A stretch of DNA of 33,246 nucleotides, from positions 715,962 through 749,207 of the forward strand of contig NZ_VJXQ01000002.1 of the NCBI RefSeq assembly GCF_007655485.1, in the 5' to 3' direction. The translations under genes and the position numbers were made by a program. The notes beneath the pieces were generated by a model that had not been told where the DNA came from, did not search any database, and worked only from the letters and a program-made list of their open reading frames with translations. Below, piece by piece: positions 16,539 through 24,800 of the stretch (positions are counted from its first letter, which is position 1; every line of letters starts with the position of its first letter). Source of the DNA: Halobellus captivus. GTDB taxonomy: Archaea > Halobacteriota > Halobacteria > Halobacteriales > Haloferacaceae.

Positions 16539-17372
16539 TCACTCCGTGAGTGTCAGGGTCGCGAGGGAGGCGAACATCGCTTCCTCGGTTCGCACTACCT
16601 TGCTGCCCTGTCGCGGAATCGTATTCAGCCAGAGATCGAACCCCGGACCGTCTGCGGGTTCGACCGCATCCTCGACGTCGATGCCGAAGATGGCCGGAAG
16701 CCCACGACCGGGCGACCCGAACGCGACTGTCGCGCCCTCGCGTTCGACACGCGAGGCGAGCTGCGGCAGCCGAGTCGTGGTCAGCGCCTCGCCGAATCGG
16801 GACGTCGCGATTGCGACGCCCGCGTCGGCGCGGCCGAGTGCTTCCTCGAGGTCCATACGGGACACGTCGAAGCCCGGAACGGGCTCGTCGACGATCCGCG
16901 CACGGACCGGTTCTCGCGAAGAGATCCTGATGGCGACGCGCGCTCCCTGCTCGACCTCCATCGACGGAGGGGTGAGCAGAGAGACCGGGTGTTGCAGTCC
17001 GCAATTGACCCGAACGCGGCCGTCAGGTCCGACCTCGGTCACGATTCCCTGTGTTAACGACCCCGAACCGTCTGATTCGGAGCCGGTCATAGACGGGACG
17101 CGGAGGGGCGGTAAGACCCCGACGAACTCGAGTTCGTCGCGTTTGCCCCACACCTCTTTTCGGAGGTGCGGCGGCGTGGCGGCGTATCGCAGCACCGTTT
17201 CGACGAACTCGCCCCCCCAGCGTCGCTCGCCTTCCCGATCGGGGAAGACGGCGAGCCGATCCGCCCGAAACACCGTCGCCGCGCGGGCGACGTAGCCGAG
17301 TTTGCGAGTTGCCTCGCGTTTGTCTTCGGCCTCTCGGACGAGAGAGGACGGCACGAGTACGGTCAGCGTCAT
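16539..17372 (-). CDS. SPOUT-class RNA methyltransferase (putative RNA uridine N3-methyltransferase family)
   Basis: I recognise the family once called DUF171, now described as putative RNA uridine N3-methyltransferases related to human SPOUT1. It would use S-adenosylmethionine through a trefoil knot. The SPOUT domain is split: residues 1-90 (MTLTVLVPSSLVREAEDKRE), an OB-like insertion (about 105-165, GIVTEVGPDGRVRVNCGLQH), and the knot part (about 170-277, VAIATSRFGEAL, GATVAFGSPGRGLPAIFG, WLNTIPRQGSKVVRTEEAMF). The glycine-rich and P-x-Q-G-S-x-x-V-R segments fit cofactor binding. It is the promoter-proximal gene of the ribosomal operon, 4 nt ahead of L3. That suggests rRNA or ribosome assembly, but the target base is not known from sequence. 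Confidence 0.9.
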   Translation of the reverse strand: MTLTVLVPSSLVREAEDKREATRKLGYVARAATVFRADRLAVFPDREGERRWGGEFVETVLRYAATPPHLRKEVWGKRDELEFVGVLPPLRVPSMTGSESDGSGSLTQGIVTEVGPDGRVRVNCGLQHPVSLLTPPSMEVEQGARVAIRISSREPVRARIVDEPVPGFDVSRMDLEEALGRADAGVAIATSRFGEALTTTRLPQLASRVEREGATVAFGSPGRGLPAIFGIDVEDAVEPADGPGFDLWLNTIPRQGSKVVRTEEAMFASLATLTLTE

Positions 17373-17424
17373 ACCGGTCCCTTCAGCGTCACGTCTAGAC
17401 TGTACGCCTCATACCAAAGCGGAC

Positions 17425-17432
17425 CGTAAAAG
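17425..17432 (-). promoter_or_regulatory. Candidate promoter of the 25-gene ribosomal operon
   Basis: The minus strand reads CTTTTACG (plus-strand CGTAAAAG), the most A/T-rich TATA-like octamer between the methyltransferase gene and the tRNA. Transcription starting about 26 bases on would leave a leader of roughly 30 nt before ATG 17372. No other good TATA box is seen inside the operon. This is inference from spacing and composition. Confidence 0.5.
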
Positions 17433-17555
17433 AGTAGCGAAACCTCGCGGGGGTTGTGAGGGCGTCACACGCCCGCCAGCGGCCGTTTCGTGGTTCGCCG
17501 ACCCGTGGTATTTCCCCCCACGCTATCGGGCGTTTTTCTTCCCGATTCGCAAGTC

Positions 17556-17562
17556 TTATTTA
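17556..17562 (+). promoter_or_regulatory. TATA-like box upstream of tRNA-Gly
   Basis: TTATTTA lies 43-49 bases upstream of the mature tRNA 5' end, in a locally A/T-rich patch. A start about 26 bases downstream would give a leader of roughly 18-20 nt for RNase P to remove. Confidence 0.5.
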
Positions 17563-17604
17563 CGAATCCCGTGTCTTCGGAAATGCAGAAAGCGAACCAC
17601 GCAC

Positions 17605-17675
17605 GCGCTGGTAGTGTAGTGGTATCACGTGACCTTGCCATGGTCACAACCTGGGTTCAAATCCCAGCCAGCGCA
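17605..17675 (+). tRNA. tRNA-Gly (anticodon GCC)
   Basis: The cloverleaf folds completely. The acceptor stem is GCGCTGG (17605-17611) with CCAGCGC (17668-17674) and discriminator A at 17675. The anticodon stem TGACC/GGTCA encloses loop TTGCCAT, with anticodon GCC at 17637-17639. The T stem is CTGGG/CCCAG around TTCAAAT. The length is 71 nt, CCA is not encoded, and there is no intron. It reads GGC and GGU glycine codons. A T-rich tract (CTTTTTCC, 17683-17690) follows and may end transcription. Confidence 0.98.
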
Positions 17676-17682
17676 CTCCCAC

Positions 17683-17769
17683 CTTTTTCCACGGAGGGGT
17701 CCTGCGGACCCCTCCGCGCAAAAACCTGGAGGGAAAAAGCCGCGAGGCTCGCGAATGCGAGCCTCGCGG
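17683..17769. repeat. Nested perfect hairpins downstream of tRNA-Gly
   Basis: Three perfect inverted repeats are packed together. CTTTTTCC (17683-17690) pairs with GGAAAAAG (17732-17739). This encloses an 11-bp stem CGGAGGGGTCC/GGACCCCTCCG with loop TGC (17692-17716). Immediately after is a 13-bp stem CCGCGAGGCTCGC/GCGAGCCTCGCGG with loop GAAT (17740-17769). The block lies between convergent genes (tRNA-Gly and the DUF1405 gene). It could be a bidirectional terminator, a structured RNA or a mobile repeat. Confidence 0.75.
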
Positions 17770-18117
17770 TACTATTGCTGGTGGAACGTTTACCGTGTGT
17801 TTCGATCAGAGTGACTGCTCCGCGTGTCGCTCGCGACGTCGAATCCAGTGTGTGCGACACGGTGGGATCCTCGTGAGCGGAGCGAACGGGAGTTCACCGT
17901 GCGAGAGAACGGAAGCGTACGAGTACGGTGCGATTTGACCCCGACGAGTCGCAGCCCGCGCAGCGAACGGAGTGAGCGATCTAGAACAATTCGTATCTCC
18001 TATTGAGAGACCAGCGAATCGGTTACGACAGGTAACTGGTGTCCCGCACAGCGAACGGAGTGAGTGGGCCAAGGAACCCCCGAAACGCGGCACTGTCGCG
18101 CTGAGGGGGACGCACGG
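17770..18117. repeat. Intergenic stretch with haloarchaeal GAGCGAACGGAGTGAGCG-type repeats
   Basis: I see no gene here. A 16-nt string CAGCGAACGGAGTGAG occurs exactly twice, at 17961-17976 and 18049-18064. A related imperfect palindrome CGTGAGCGGAGCGAACGGGA is at 17872-17891. An inverted repeat GTGTCGC/GCGACAC spans 17824-17860. Such imperfect palindromes are common between haloarchaeal genes; their role is uncertain. Confidence 0.65.
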
Positions 18118-18801
18118 TCAGTCGACGTCGCTGGCGGACCGATGCTCGATCTGTCGGATGCGAATCGCGAGCGCGAGAAACGTCCCGAGGATCGTCAACC
18201 CGACGGCCGCGGCGGCGGCGACGTCGTGAGCGGGGACGGTGTGGTCGACCGCATTTCCCAACCGCGGGCCGAAGAACGTGTGGTGATAGTCACCCACGAG
18301 CGGGACGAAGTAATCGACCATATCGTTGAAGCTGAACCAGGCGGTGGCGACGGCGACCGACGGAATCGTGAATTCGGCGTACCGGTAGATCACGAGCGCC
18401 TGCAGTCCCATCCCGAAGTGGCTGACGAGCAAGAACCAGTTGTAGGGATCGCCGGTGGCGAGCACGTCGTTGATCGCGAGCTGGACGACGACCACCCAGA
18501 AGCCGTACTTCAGGTTCCCGACGAAGGCCAGCGCGTGAATCCAATTGCGGTTCTTCCCGATCTTCCACGAGACGAGACTCGCGACCATACACAACGTCGC
18601 CAGCGGGCTGTCGGGCACTGCGGGCCAGATCACGGGATGGCTGTCCAAGAGCTGAAACCGGTAGTGCCAGAACCCGAACACGGTGCCCGCGAGATTGACG
18701 GCGACGACGACCCATACGAGACGAAGCACCATTGTCTCGACACGGGCGGGCAGCGGAGCGAGGTACGCCGGAAGGGAGTCTGTGGTGGGAATCGAAGTCA
18801 T
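18118..18801 (-). CDS. DUF1405 family integral membrane protein
   Basis: A 227-residue membrane protein with about six hydrophobic helices (roughly 24-44, 66-84, 88-110, 120-142, 145-165 and 192-214). The segments VFGFWHYRFQLLDSHPVIWP, ATLCMVASLVSWKIGKNRNW and NLKYGFWVVVVQLA match what I recall of the DUF1405 family (Bacillus YpjA and archaeal relatives). No enzymatic function is established. Conserved His and Trp residues (SHFGMGLQAL, DHTVPAHD) sit near the membrane borders. It converges on tRNA-Gly and has no close operon partner. The ATG at 18801 gives the usual N-terminus with a short soluble lead. Confidence 0.85.
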   Translation of the reverse strand: MTSIPTTDSLPAYLAPLPARVETMVLRLVWVVVAVNLAGTVFGFWHYRFQLLDSHPVIWPAVPDSPLATLCMVASLVSWKIGKNRNWIHALAFVGNLKYGFWVVVVQLAINDVLATGDPYNWFLLVSHFGMGLQALVIYRYAEFTIPSVAVATAWFSFNDMVDYFVPLVGDYHHTFFGPRLGNAVDHTVPAHDVAAAAAVGLTILGTFLALAIRIRQIEHRSASDVD

Positions 18802-19228
18802 CGTGTGGTTGCTGTTTTAGTCGAGCGGTCACTCGACAGTCTCGTCCGACACGTCGAGTCCGTTCGTGCCTGCATCGACGGCAGTGTGCACCGTCTTCCA
18901 CTCGTCGCCACCGAATGAAACACAGAGGTAAGTCTCTATCGTTCGCTCCCGTGTTGACCGGCGAGCGATTGCTCGAAAGCGGCGATTGGATCGAGTCGGT
19001 TCCCGCCGCTTCGCGCCCGACAAACTACCACCCTGTCGTGTAACTGGGCAGCGGAGGCGGAACGGAGGCTCTGTCGATCAGTCGTCCTATGGGGTCGGAT
19101 CAGCCCCAGGTGACTGTACCTTGTACTCGGGGATTCCAGACGGGGACGAAGCTCTCCTGTGTCAGTTCTTCGCCGCGCTAGCGCGTCGTATACAACAGCT
19201 GAACGCGTCCCGACCTGTCGTCACCAAG
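18802..19228. other. Intergenic region, no confident gene
   Basis: A minus-strand open frame at 18829-19023 ends with acidic, haloarchaeal-looking codons (DEWKTVHTAVDAG ... DVSDETVE). Its first half is arginine-rich and noncoding in type, and it has no convincing start. It may be the remnant of a longer gene. Otherwise I see no RNA gene or strong repeat. The region separates the upstream side of the DUF1405 gene from the 3' end of the Yip1-family gene. Confidence 0.4.
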
Positions 19229-19963
19229 TCACAGCGCCCCGAACACGAAGAAAATCACGAGCGGGACGCCGACAGCGACGGCGGCGGCTCCACGCGAGAT
19301 CCCCGCGTCCTCGCTGAGCCCCGCACTGAGAATCGACCACTGCCAGACGAGCGTGACTATCGAGGCGATCAGGAGGACGGGTTCGATCGAGGCCATCGCC
19401 GCTTCCAGCACCGCGGGGGCTCCGTCGAGGGTCGTGATCGTGAGGTCGTCGAGGACGTACCAGAGTCCGATGAATCCGGCGGCCAGCCGGACGAACTCGG
19501 GGAGCGCCGCCCAGCCAGCGAGCGCCGCCGTGCCCGCGACGGAAGGATCTCCGGCCGCGAGCCGACCGCCCGCGAACAGGGTGACCGTCCCGAGAATCCA
19601 CAGGACGAACGGTCCGACGAGGCCGATCCAGAGCGAATCGTTCGCGGCCTCTCGGATGAGTTCTCCCGCGTCGCGTTCGATCGTCTTCGGCTCGTCACAA
19701 CCGTCTCCGAACGCCGAGTCGGGGTCGTCAGCGTGTTGTTCGCAGACGAAATCCGGCGGTCGTTCCGGGTTGTCCATCGTGACCGTGGCGTCGACCGATC
19801 CGGCGAGCATCGAGCCGACGAGGAGTATGCCACCGGTGAGCGCGACTGCGAACACGATGACGATACCGGCGGCGATCGGAAGCGTCTCCGCTGGCGGCCG
19901 TTCCTCGAAAAACCGCGTCGGCGACACGACGAGCTGGCGGAGGGGGCGAACGGAGGGAACCAT
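19229..19963 (-). CDS. Yip1 family membrane protein
   Basis: A 244-residue protein with the layout of haloarchaeal YIP1-family proteins: a short N-terminal soluble part with the motif VVSPTRFFEERPP, a first helix (about 28-55), an acidic soluble segment with two cysteines (about 60-105), then four to five further helices. TVTLFAGGRLAAGDPSVAGT followed by AALAGWAALPEFV is the typical core, related to membrane-trafficking Yip1 proteins in eukaryotes. The archaeal role is unknown. A minus-strand TATA-like GTATTTAC (19998-19991) lies about 30 bases from the ATG, so the mRNA is probably leaderless. Confidence 0.85.
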   Translation of the reverse strand: MVPSVRPLRQLVVSPTRFFEERPPAETLPIAAGIVIVFAVALTGGILLVGSMLAGSVDATVTMDNPERPPDFVCEQHADDPDSAFGDGCDEPKTIERDAGELIREAANDSLWIGLVGPFVLWILGTVTLFAGGRLAAGDPSVAGTAALAGWAALPEFVRLAAGFIGLWYVLDDLTITTLDGAPAVLEAAMASIEPVLLIASIVTLVWQWSILSAGLSEDAGISRGAAAVAVGVPLVIFFVFGAL

Positions 19964-19990
19964 TCCGATTGTCGGTTGGCCGAAGCGAGA

Positions 19991-19998
19991 GTAAATAC
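19991..19998 (-). promoter_or_regulatory. TATA-like box for the Yip1-family gene
   Basis: The minus strand reads GTATTTAC, centred about 31 bases upstream of ATG 19963, which predicts a leaderless or nearly leaderless transcript. Confidence 0.55.
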
Positions 19999-20129
19999 TT
20001 TTTCGAAACCCGCGAAGTCGAGAGCCGAAAAGAACGGGAGTTTGATTCGGATGAATCCCGCTGTCAGCTACACCTTTCTAGCAGTTTGGTATCGTGATTC
20101 CGGGTAAGGATCACCTTCCCAGAGCTATG

Positions 20130-20137
20130 TTTTAGTA
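20130..20137 (+). promoter_or_regulatory. TATA-like box for the AI-2E-family permease gene
   Basis: TTTTAGTA is centred about 29 bases upstream of ATG 20163. The spacing predicts a leaderless mRNA starting at that ATG and argues against the GTG at 20145. Confidence 0.55.
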
Positions 20138-20162
20138 CGGAACCGTGGAAACGTCAACGTAT

Positions 20163-21467
20163 ATGAACGGAAACCGCCTCGCGGTCGCCCTCTTCGGTCT
20201 CATCGTCGGCGTCGTCACCGCCGCCCTCGCCTACGAATTCATCGCCCCGCTGACGGTCTCTGTCTTTCTGTACTACTCGACTCGGCGCTATCACGGGGCG
20301 TTACGGCGCTTCCGACTCCCGGCGAGCGCCCGCGCGGTCGTCGTACTGGTGTCGCTCGCGTTGCCGCTGATCATACTGGTGAGCTACGCGACCATCCTGC
20401 TCATCGTCGAAACTCGGCGGTTCATCGAACAGTACGCACTGATCGAGGTCGCCAGCGAGAACTTCGAGTGGTTCGGGGGGATCACCGAACTTCCCGAGTT
20501 CACCGTCCAAGGACTGTACGACGCCTATCAATCGGGTGACCTCGCCCCGTTCATCGACTTCGCGACCGAGCACGCGGAGTTCCTGACGACGCTCGTCTCG
20601 GAGTTCTTCCTGAATATGTTTATCGTCATCATCGTCACCTACTACCTGCTCGTCGACGGTCACAAGGTCAGTCGCTGGCTGCTCAGGTTCGACGACGGCG
20701 CGATCGTACGCGAGTACCTCGAAGCCGTCGACGACGAGCTCGAAGCCGTCCTGTTCGGCAACCTCCTGAACGTGCTCGCGATCAGCCTGATCGCCATCGG
20801 CGCGTTCAGCATCTACAACACGTTCGCCCCCGCCGCGGCGGAGATCCCGTACCCCGCGCTCGTCGGCGCGCTCACCGGCATCGCGAGTCTGATCCCCGTC
20901 GTCGGGATGAAGATCGTGTACGTCCCGGTGACGCTCGTGAGCGCGCTGCCGATCGTCCTCAGCGGCGATCCGACCAATCTACTGTACATCGGCGTGTTCG
21001 CCTTCGTCGCGGTCGTCGTCGTCGACACGATTCCGGACCTGATCCTCCGACCGATTCTGAGTGGGAAGGAGACGCACGTGGGCCTGCTGATGTTGGCGTA
21101 CACGCTCGGTCCGGTCGTCCTCGGCTTCTACGGGCTCTTCTTCGCGCCGATACTGCTCGTGATCGGGCTGACCTTCGCGAACACGGCGCTGCCGCGGCTC
21201 CTCGGCGCACCACCGTCGACGCAGCAGCCGATCGCTGGTCACCAATCAGTCTCCGATCAGCACCCGGTCTCCCGACAGCATCCGGTCGCCGATCAACAGA
21301 CGGCAGCGGAAGGGCACCCAAGATCGAGTGCACAACCCGAATCGGGACAGCACTCACGGGCCGATCGAGATTCGGTCGACGAGCCGCGGGCAACGGGCGG
21401 CACCGGCACTGGCGACGGAACCCGCGATGGCACCGGCGACGAGGCCGGTGGGACTGAAAACGTTTAG
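20163..21467 (+). CDS. AI-2E family transporter (TqsA/YdiK-like permease)
   Basis: A polytopic membrane protein of the AI-2E transporter family (PF01594), whose members export autoinducer-2 or other small solutes, and in some halophiles Na+ for H+. The substrate here is unknown. From ATG 20163 it has 434 residues. There are paired helices at about 5-40 and 57-83, a soluble segment (about 85-140), then helices around 145-170, 195-220, 225-262, 270-294 and 303-338. LVGALTGIASLIPVVGMKIV and VVVDTIPDLILRPILSGKET match the family core, in particular the conserved D-x-x-x-x-P-x-L region. A hydrophilic His/Gln/Gly-rich tail of about 90 residues follows. It is 24 nt ahead of the thiamine-binding gene, a likely operon. 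Confidence 0.92.
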   Translation: MNGNRLAVALFGLIVGVVTAALAYEFIAPLTVSVFLYYSTRRYHGALRRFRLPASARAVVVLVSLALPLIILVSYATILLIVETRRFIEQYALIEVASENFEWFGGITELPEFTVQGLYDAYQSGDLAPFIDFATEHAEFLTTLVSEFFLNMFIVIIVTYYLLVDGHKVSRWLLRFDDGAIVREYLEAVDDELEAVLFGNLLNVLAISLIAIGAFSIYNTFAPAAAEIPYPALVGALTGIASLIPVVGMKIVYVPVTLVSALPIVLSGDPTNLLYIGVFAFVAVVVVDTIPDLILRPILSGKETHVGLLMLAYTLGPVVLGFYGLFFAPILLVIGLTFANTALPRLLGAPPSTQQPIAGHQSVSDQHPVSRQHPVADQQTAAEGHPRSSAQPESGQHSRADRDSVDEPRATGGTGTGDGTRDGTGDEAGGTENV

Positions 21468-21491
21468 CGCCTCGCGAACGAATGCGACGCT

Positions 21492-21806
21492 ATGACCGCC
21501 GTCGCACTCCTGAGCGTCGCACCCGTGATCGAAGGTAGTATGGCCGATGAGGTCGCGAAGGCCGTCGCCGCGCTCGACGACTTCGACGTCGAGTACGAGA
21601 CGAATCCGATGGGCACCGTCATTGAGGCCGACGACGTCGGAACGATTTTCGCGGCCGCCGAGGCTGCCCACTGCGCCGTGGACGGCGATCGCGTGAGCAC
21701 GGTGCTGAAGATCGACGACAAGCGCACGTCTCGCGATCGCGCCCGCGAGAAAGTGGCATCTGTCGAGTCGGTGCTGGGTCGCCCCGCCCGCAGCGACCAC
21801 TCCTAA
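21492..21806 (+). CDS. Thiamine-binding family protein (MTH1187/YkoF-like, formerly DUF77)
   Basis: A 104-residue cytosolic protein with a single ferredoxin-like fold: VALLSVAPVIEGSMADEVAK, DDFDVEYETNPMGTVIEADD, and a C-terminal helix SRDRAREKVASVESVLG. The pattern S-x-x-P near the N-terminus and Y-x-x-x-P-M-G-T in the middle match the MTH1187/YkoF-like family, which binds thiamine or related pyrimidines and forms tetramers. The gene follows the permease by 24 nt, so the neighbour could move a related compound, but that is inference. The ATG at 21492 gives the family's usual N-terminus. Confidence 0.88.
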   Translation: MTAVALLSVAPVIEGSMADEVAKAVAALDDFDVEYETNPMGTVIEADDVGTIFAAAEAAHCAVDGDRVSTVLKIDDKRTSRDRAREKVASVESVLGRPARSDHS

Positions 21807-21832
21807 CTCGGAGGCGAAGACGGGTCAGGCGC

Positions 21833-21838
21833 AAAAAA
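21833..21838 (-). terminator. T-tract terminator of the surface glycoprotein gene
   Basis: Six consecutive T residues on the minus strand lie 25 nt beyond the stop at 21863. Oligo-T tracts are the standard archaeal termination signal. It also separates the convergent thiamine-binding gene. Confidence 0.6.
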
Positions 21839-21862
21839 GTCAGACGCGAGAACCGTCGTCAG

Positions 21863-24800
21863 TCACTCCCGTCGAAGCGCGAGCAGTGCCGCACCGGCGA
21901 GCGCGACGAGCGCCGCCAGCACGCCGAATCCGGGCGTCGTCGTCGGCGTCTGGACCGTCGGAATATCGGTCGTGGTGGTGGCGGCGGTCGTCCCCGTCGC
22001 CGTCGTGGTCGTCGGCTGCGCAGTCGACGTGGTGGTCGTCTCCGTCGGCGTGTCCGTCGTCGGGGTCGCGATCACGGGCTGGACGGTTCCCTCGACGACC
22101 AGTTCGGACGCCGGACCGATGTCGTCGACCGTGATCGAGTAGCTATCGCCCGGACTCGTGTCGTTGAACGACAGCGTCACGAGGAACTGCCCGTCGGCGT
22201 CCACGGTCGTCGTCTCGCTCTTCAGGAACGCCGGTCGGACGCCGTCGGCGCTCCGCACGCGGACGCGGACTTCCGTCCCCGGCGCGACCGTCGCCTCGCC
22301 GAAGATCTCCTGACCGCTCACCTCGGTGACGTTGAACGGCTCGGTCATCTCGAACTCGGGATCGGTCAGCGAGTGCGTCGTCTCGACGGTCTCGTCCTCG
22401 CCGCCGGTCGTCAGATCGAGGTCGTTCTCGTCGTCGCCGAACACGGTGAACGACGCCCGCAGGCTGTCGTCGGCGTCGACCGATCCGGTCTCATCCTCGC
22501 CGGGATCGATCACGCCGTCGCCGTCCTCGTCGCGGACGCCTTCGAGGTCGTCCTCGCCGGTCTGTGCGACCACGTAGTAGGTGTCGTTGGCCGAATCCGC
22601 CACGACGCGGGCGTTAGAGCTACCAAAGTCGAGCAGGAGCGGGTCCTGATTCGGCCCGGGATCCTGCTGTTCGACGGTGAACTGGGTCCTGTTTCCGTCG
22701 GCGAAATCGAAGAACTCCGTGGTGACGGTGTCCTGGTCGTGGGCATCGAGCGCGCCTTCGAGACCCGAGGCCTCGATCTCGTAGACGACGGTGTCGCCGA
22801 CGGCGATGTCCGAATCGCGGGTCAGCCACTCGTCGTCCGTCCCCTCGCGAACGTCCGCGGCGGCGTCGAGGTCACCGTAGCGGTTTCGCGGCGCGGTCCA
22901 CGTCCGGATCGCGGTCGTCTCCCGCTCCTGCAACGAGAGCAGTTGGATATCGGTCTCTCGACCCTCAGTCTCGACTGACAGCGGATAAGCCTCCGCGTCG
23001 AGGAGGTCCGAGACGCCAATAGTCACCTCGCCGTCGACGACTTCGTCGCCGTCACTGACGCTGAAGAGATCGTTTTCGCCATCGAACGATCCGGTTCCAA
23101 CGTTCGGTGCCTCGTAGCTGTTGAAGTAGACCGTCACTTCGCCGTCGCGGTCGTCGCCGTCGTCGTCACGAACGGTCACCGACGCCTGATAGCCCGCCTC
23201 GTCGTCGCCGACTGTCAGAGTCGCCTCGCGAGTGTTCCGCAACTCGATCGGGATCGCGACGACGTCACCGCGGTGTTCCTCGACGACGTCGTTCGGAAGC
23301 AGCGCTTCCGTATCGCCCGCCTCTCGGATCGTTATCGTCTCGGATTCGGCCGAGACGCCGGAGGCGGTGTCAGTGGCGCGAACGGTGTACTCGCCTGTTT
23401 CGAGTTGGAGCGATTCGACGTCGTAGCTGAAGTCGCGGTCGCCCTGCCCGGAGAGATCGACAAGCCGTTCGTCGACGACTTCGTCGTTGTCATCGAGGAG
23501 TTCCAGTTGGATCTCTCTCCCACCGACTTGTCCGGAGACGGTCCCGTCGATCGTCTGTAGGGTCGTCACGTTTCGGTCCTCGATATCGAGTGTGAGATCG
23601 AGGTCACGGACCGTGATCGAGGCCGTCCCTTCGCTTCCAATGTCTGCCTCGTAGTCACCGATCTCCTCGCCGTCCGTATCGAAGAGGAAAATTCGGCTGT
23701 TGGTGCCGGTGGATCCCTCGAAGAAGTAACCGTCCGTGTCGTCTTCAGTTCCCTGCAGGGTGATGTCCGTGTTCGAGGAGTCGGCAACGATCGAAACGAC
23801 CGATCCGCTGTAGACGTTGGCGGACTCCCCCGCCCCCACAGTCGTCGGCGCGAAGGTGATCGGCTTGTACTCGGGGCTGTCGGGATTCGCGAGCGCATTT
23901 CCGTCAGTGTCCTCGATCCCGCCTTCGAGTCGGAGCGTCAGGTCTCGGCTGTCGGTGTCGTCGAGTTCGATGATGACGCGACCTTGCGCCTCGTTAACGG
24001 TGGGATTGAGCTCGCCCGTCACTTCCTCTTCGTCGACGTAAATCCCGTAATTCGACGCGAAGTTCTGGATATCTTCGGAGAACGCGACCTCGATGTACGC
24101 TGTGCCGCCCTGTTCGTACTGCGTCGCGCTCAGGAACTCGGGATCGCCGGGCTGGCCGCCCTCGTACTCGACAGTGAGCTCTTCATCCGTCGATTGCGAT
24201 CGTGCAGGGTCGCTGACCTCCACTGTGAGGTTATAGGTTACCTCCTCCTCGCCCTCGGGGACGGTGGGGCTGGTCAGATTGACGCTGCCCGCGAGATAGG
24301 CAGACTCCGTCGAGACGGTGTCGGAATACGAGAGCGTGTTGCCGCTCTCAGTCAGGGAACCGAGCTCAGCCCCGGAGGCATTCTTCACGACGACGTCGGA
24401 CGATTCGATCGAGAGCTCGCTGGGGACGTTGATCTCGAAGGTCGTTTCTTCGCTCGTGTCGATGCCCCTGATCGAGTAGTTGAACGTGTGCTGATTCTCG
24501 GTATCTTGCTCGACTGTGCTCGGATCGAACGGTTCTTCGCTGCCGATCGCGAACGCCCCCGGAACGTTCTCGACGGTGAGCGTTTCGTCGACCGAAGCGG
24601 AGTCGCCGTCGTCGTCGGTACCGTTGAATTTGAGGATATAGTCCTCGTCGGTCTCCACCGACGGATTCTCCAGCGTGACGCTGCCATCGAAGTAGACCGT
24701 CTCAGTCGTGGAGTTGACGTCGAAAGAGAGCGTTCGGGGATCATCGGTGACCGTCGCATCCAGTTCGGCCCCGGTGCCGTTCTTTACGACAATAATGTGA

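Noticed and set aside
15023-16549. Long plus-strand open frame (508 codons) opposite L4 and L3
   Set aside because: Antisense shadow in high-GC DNA; both genes on the minus strand are certain ribosomal proteins.
17605-18117. Integration (att) site at the tRNA-Gly 3' end
   Set aside because: I found no duplicate of the tRNA 3' end in the window and no integrase gene nearby.
18986-20107. 373-codon plus-strand frame opposite the Yip1-family gene
   Set aside because: Composition is Arg/Glu-rich shadow type, and the minus-strand gene has clear membrane helices and a well-placed promoter.
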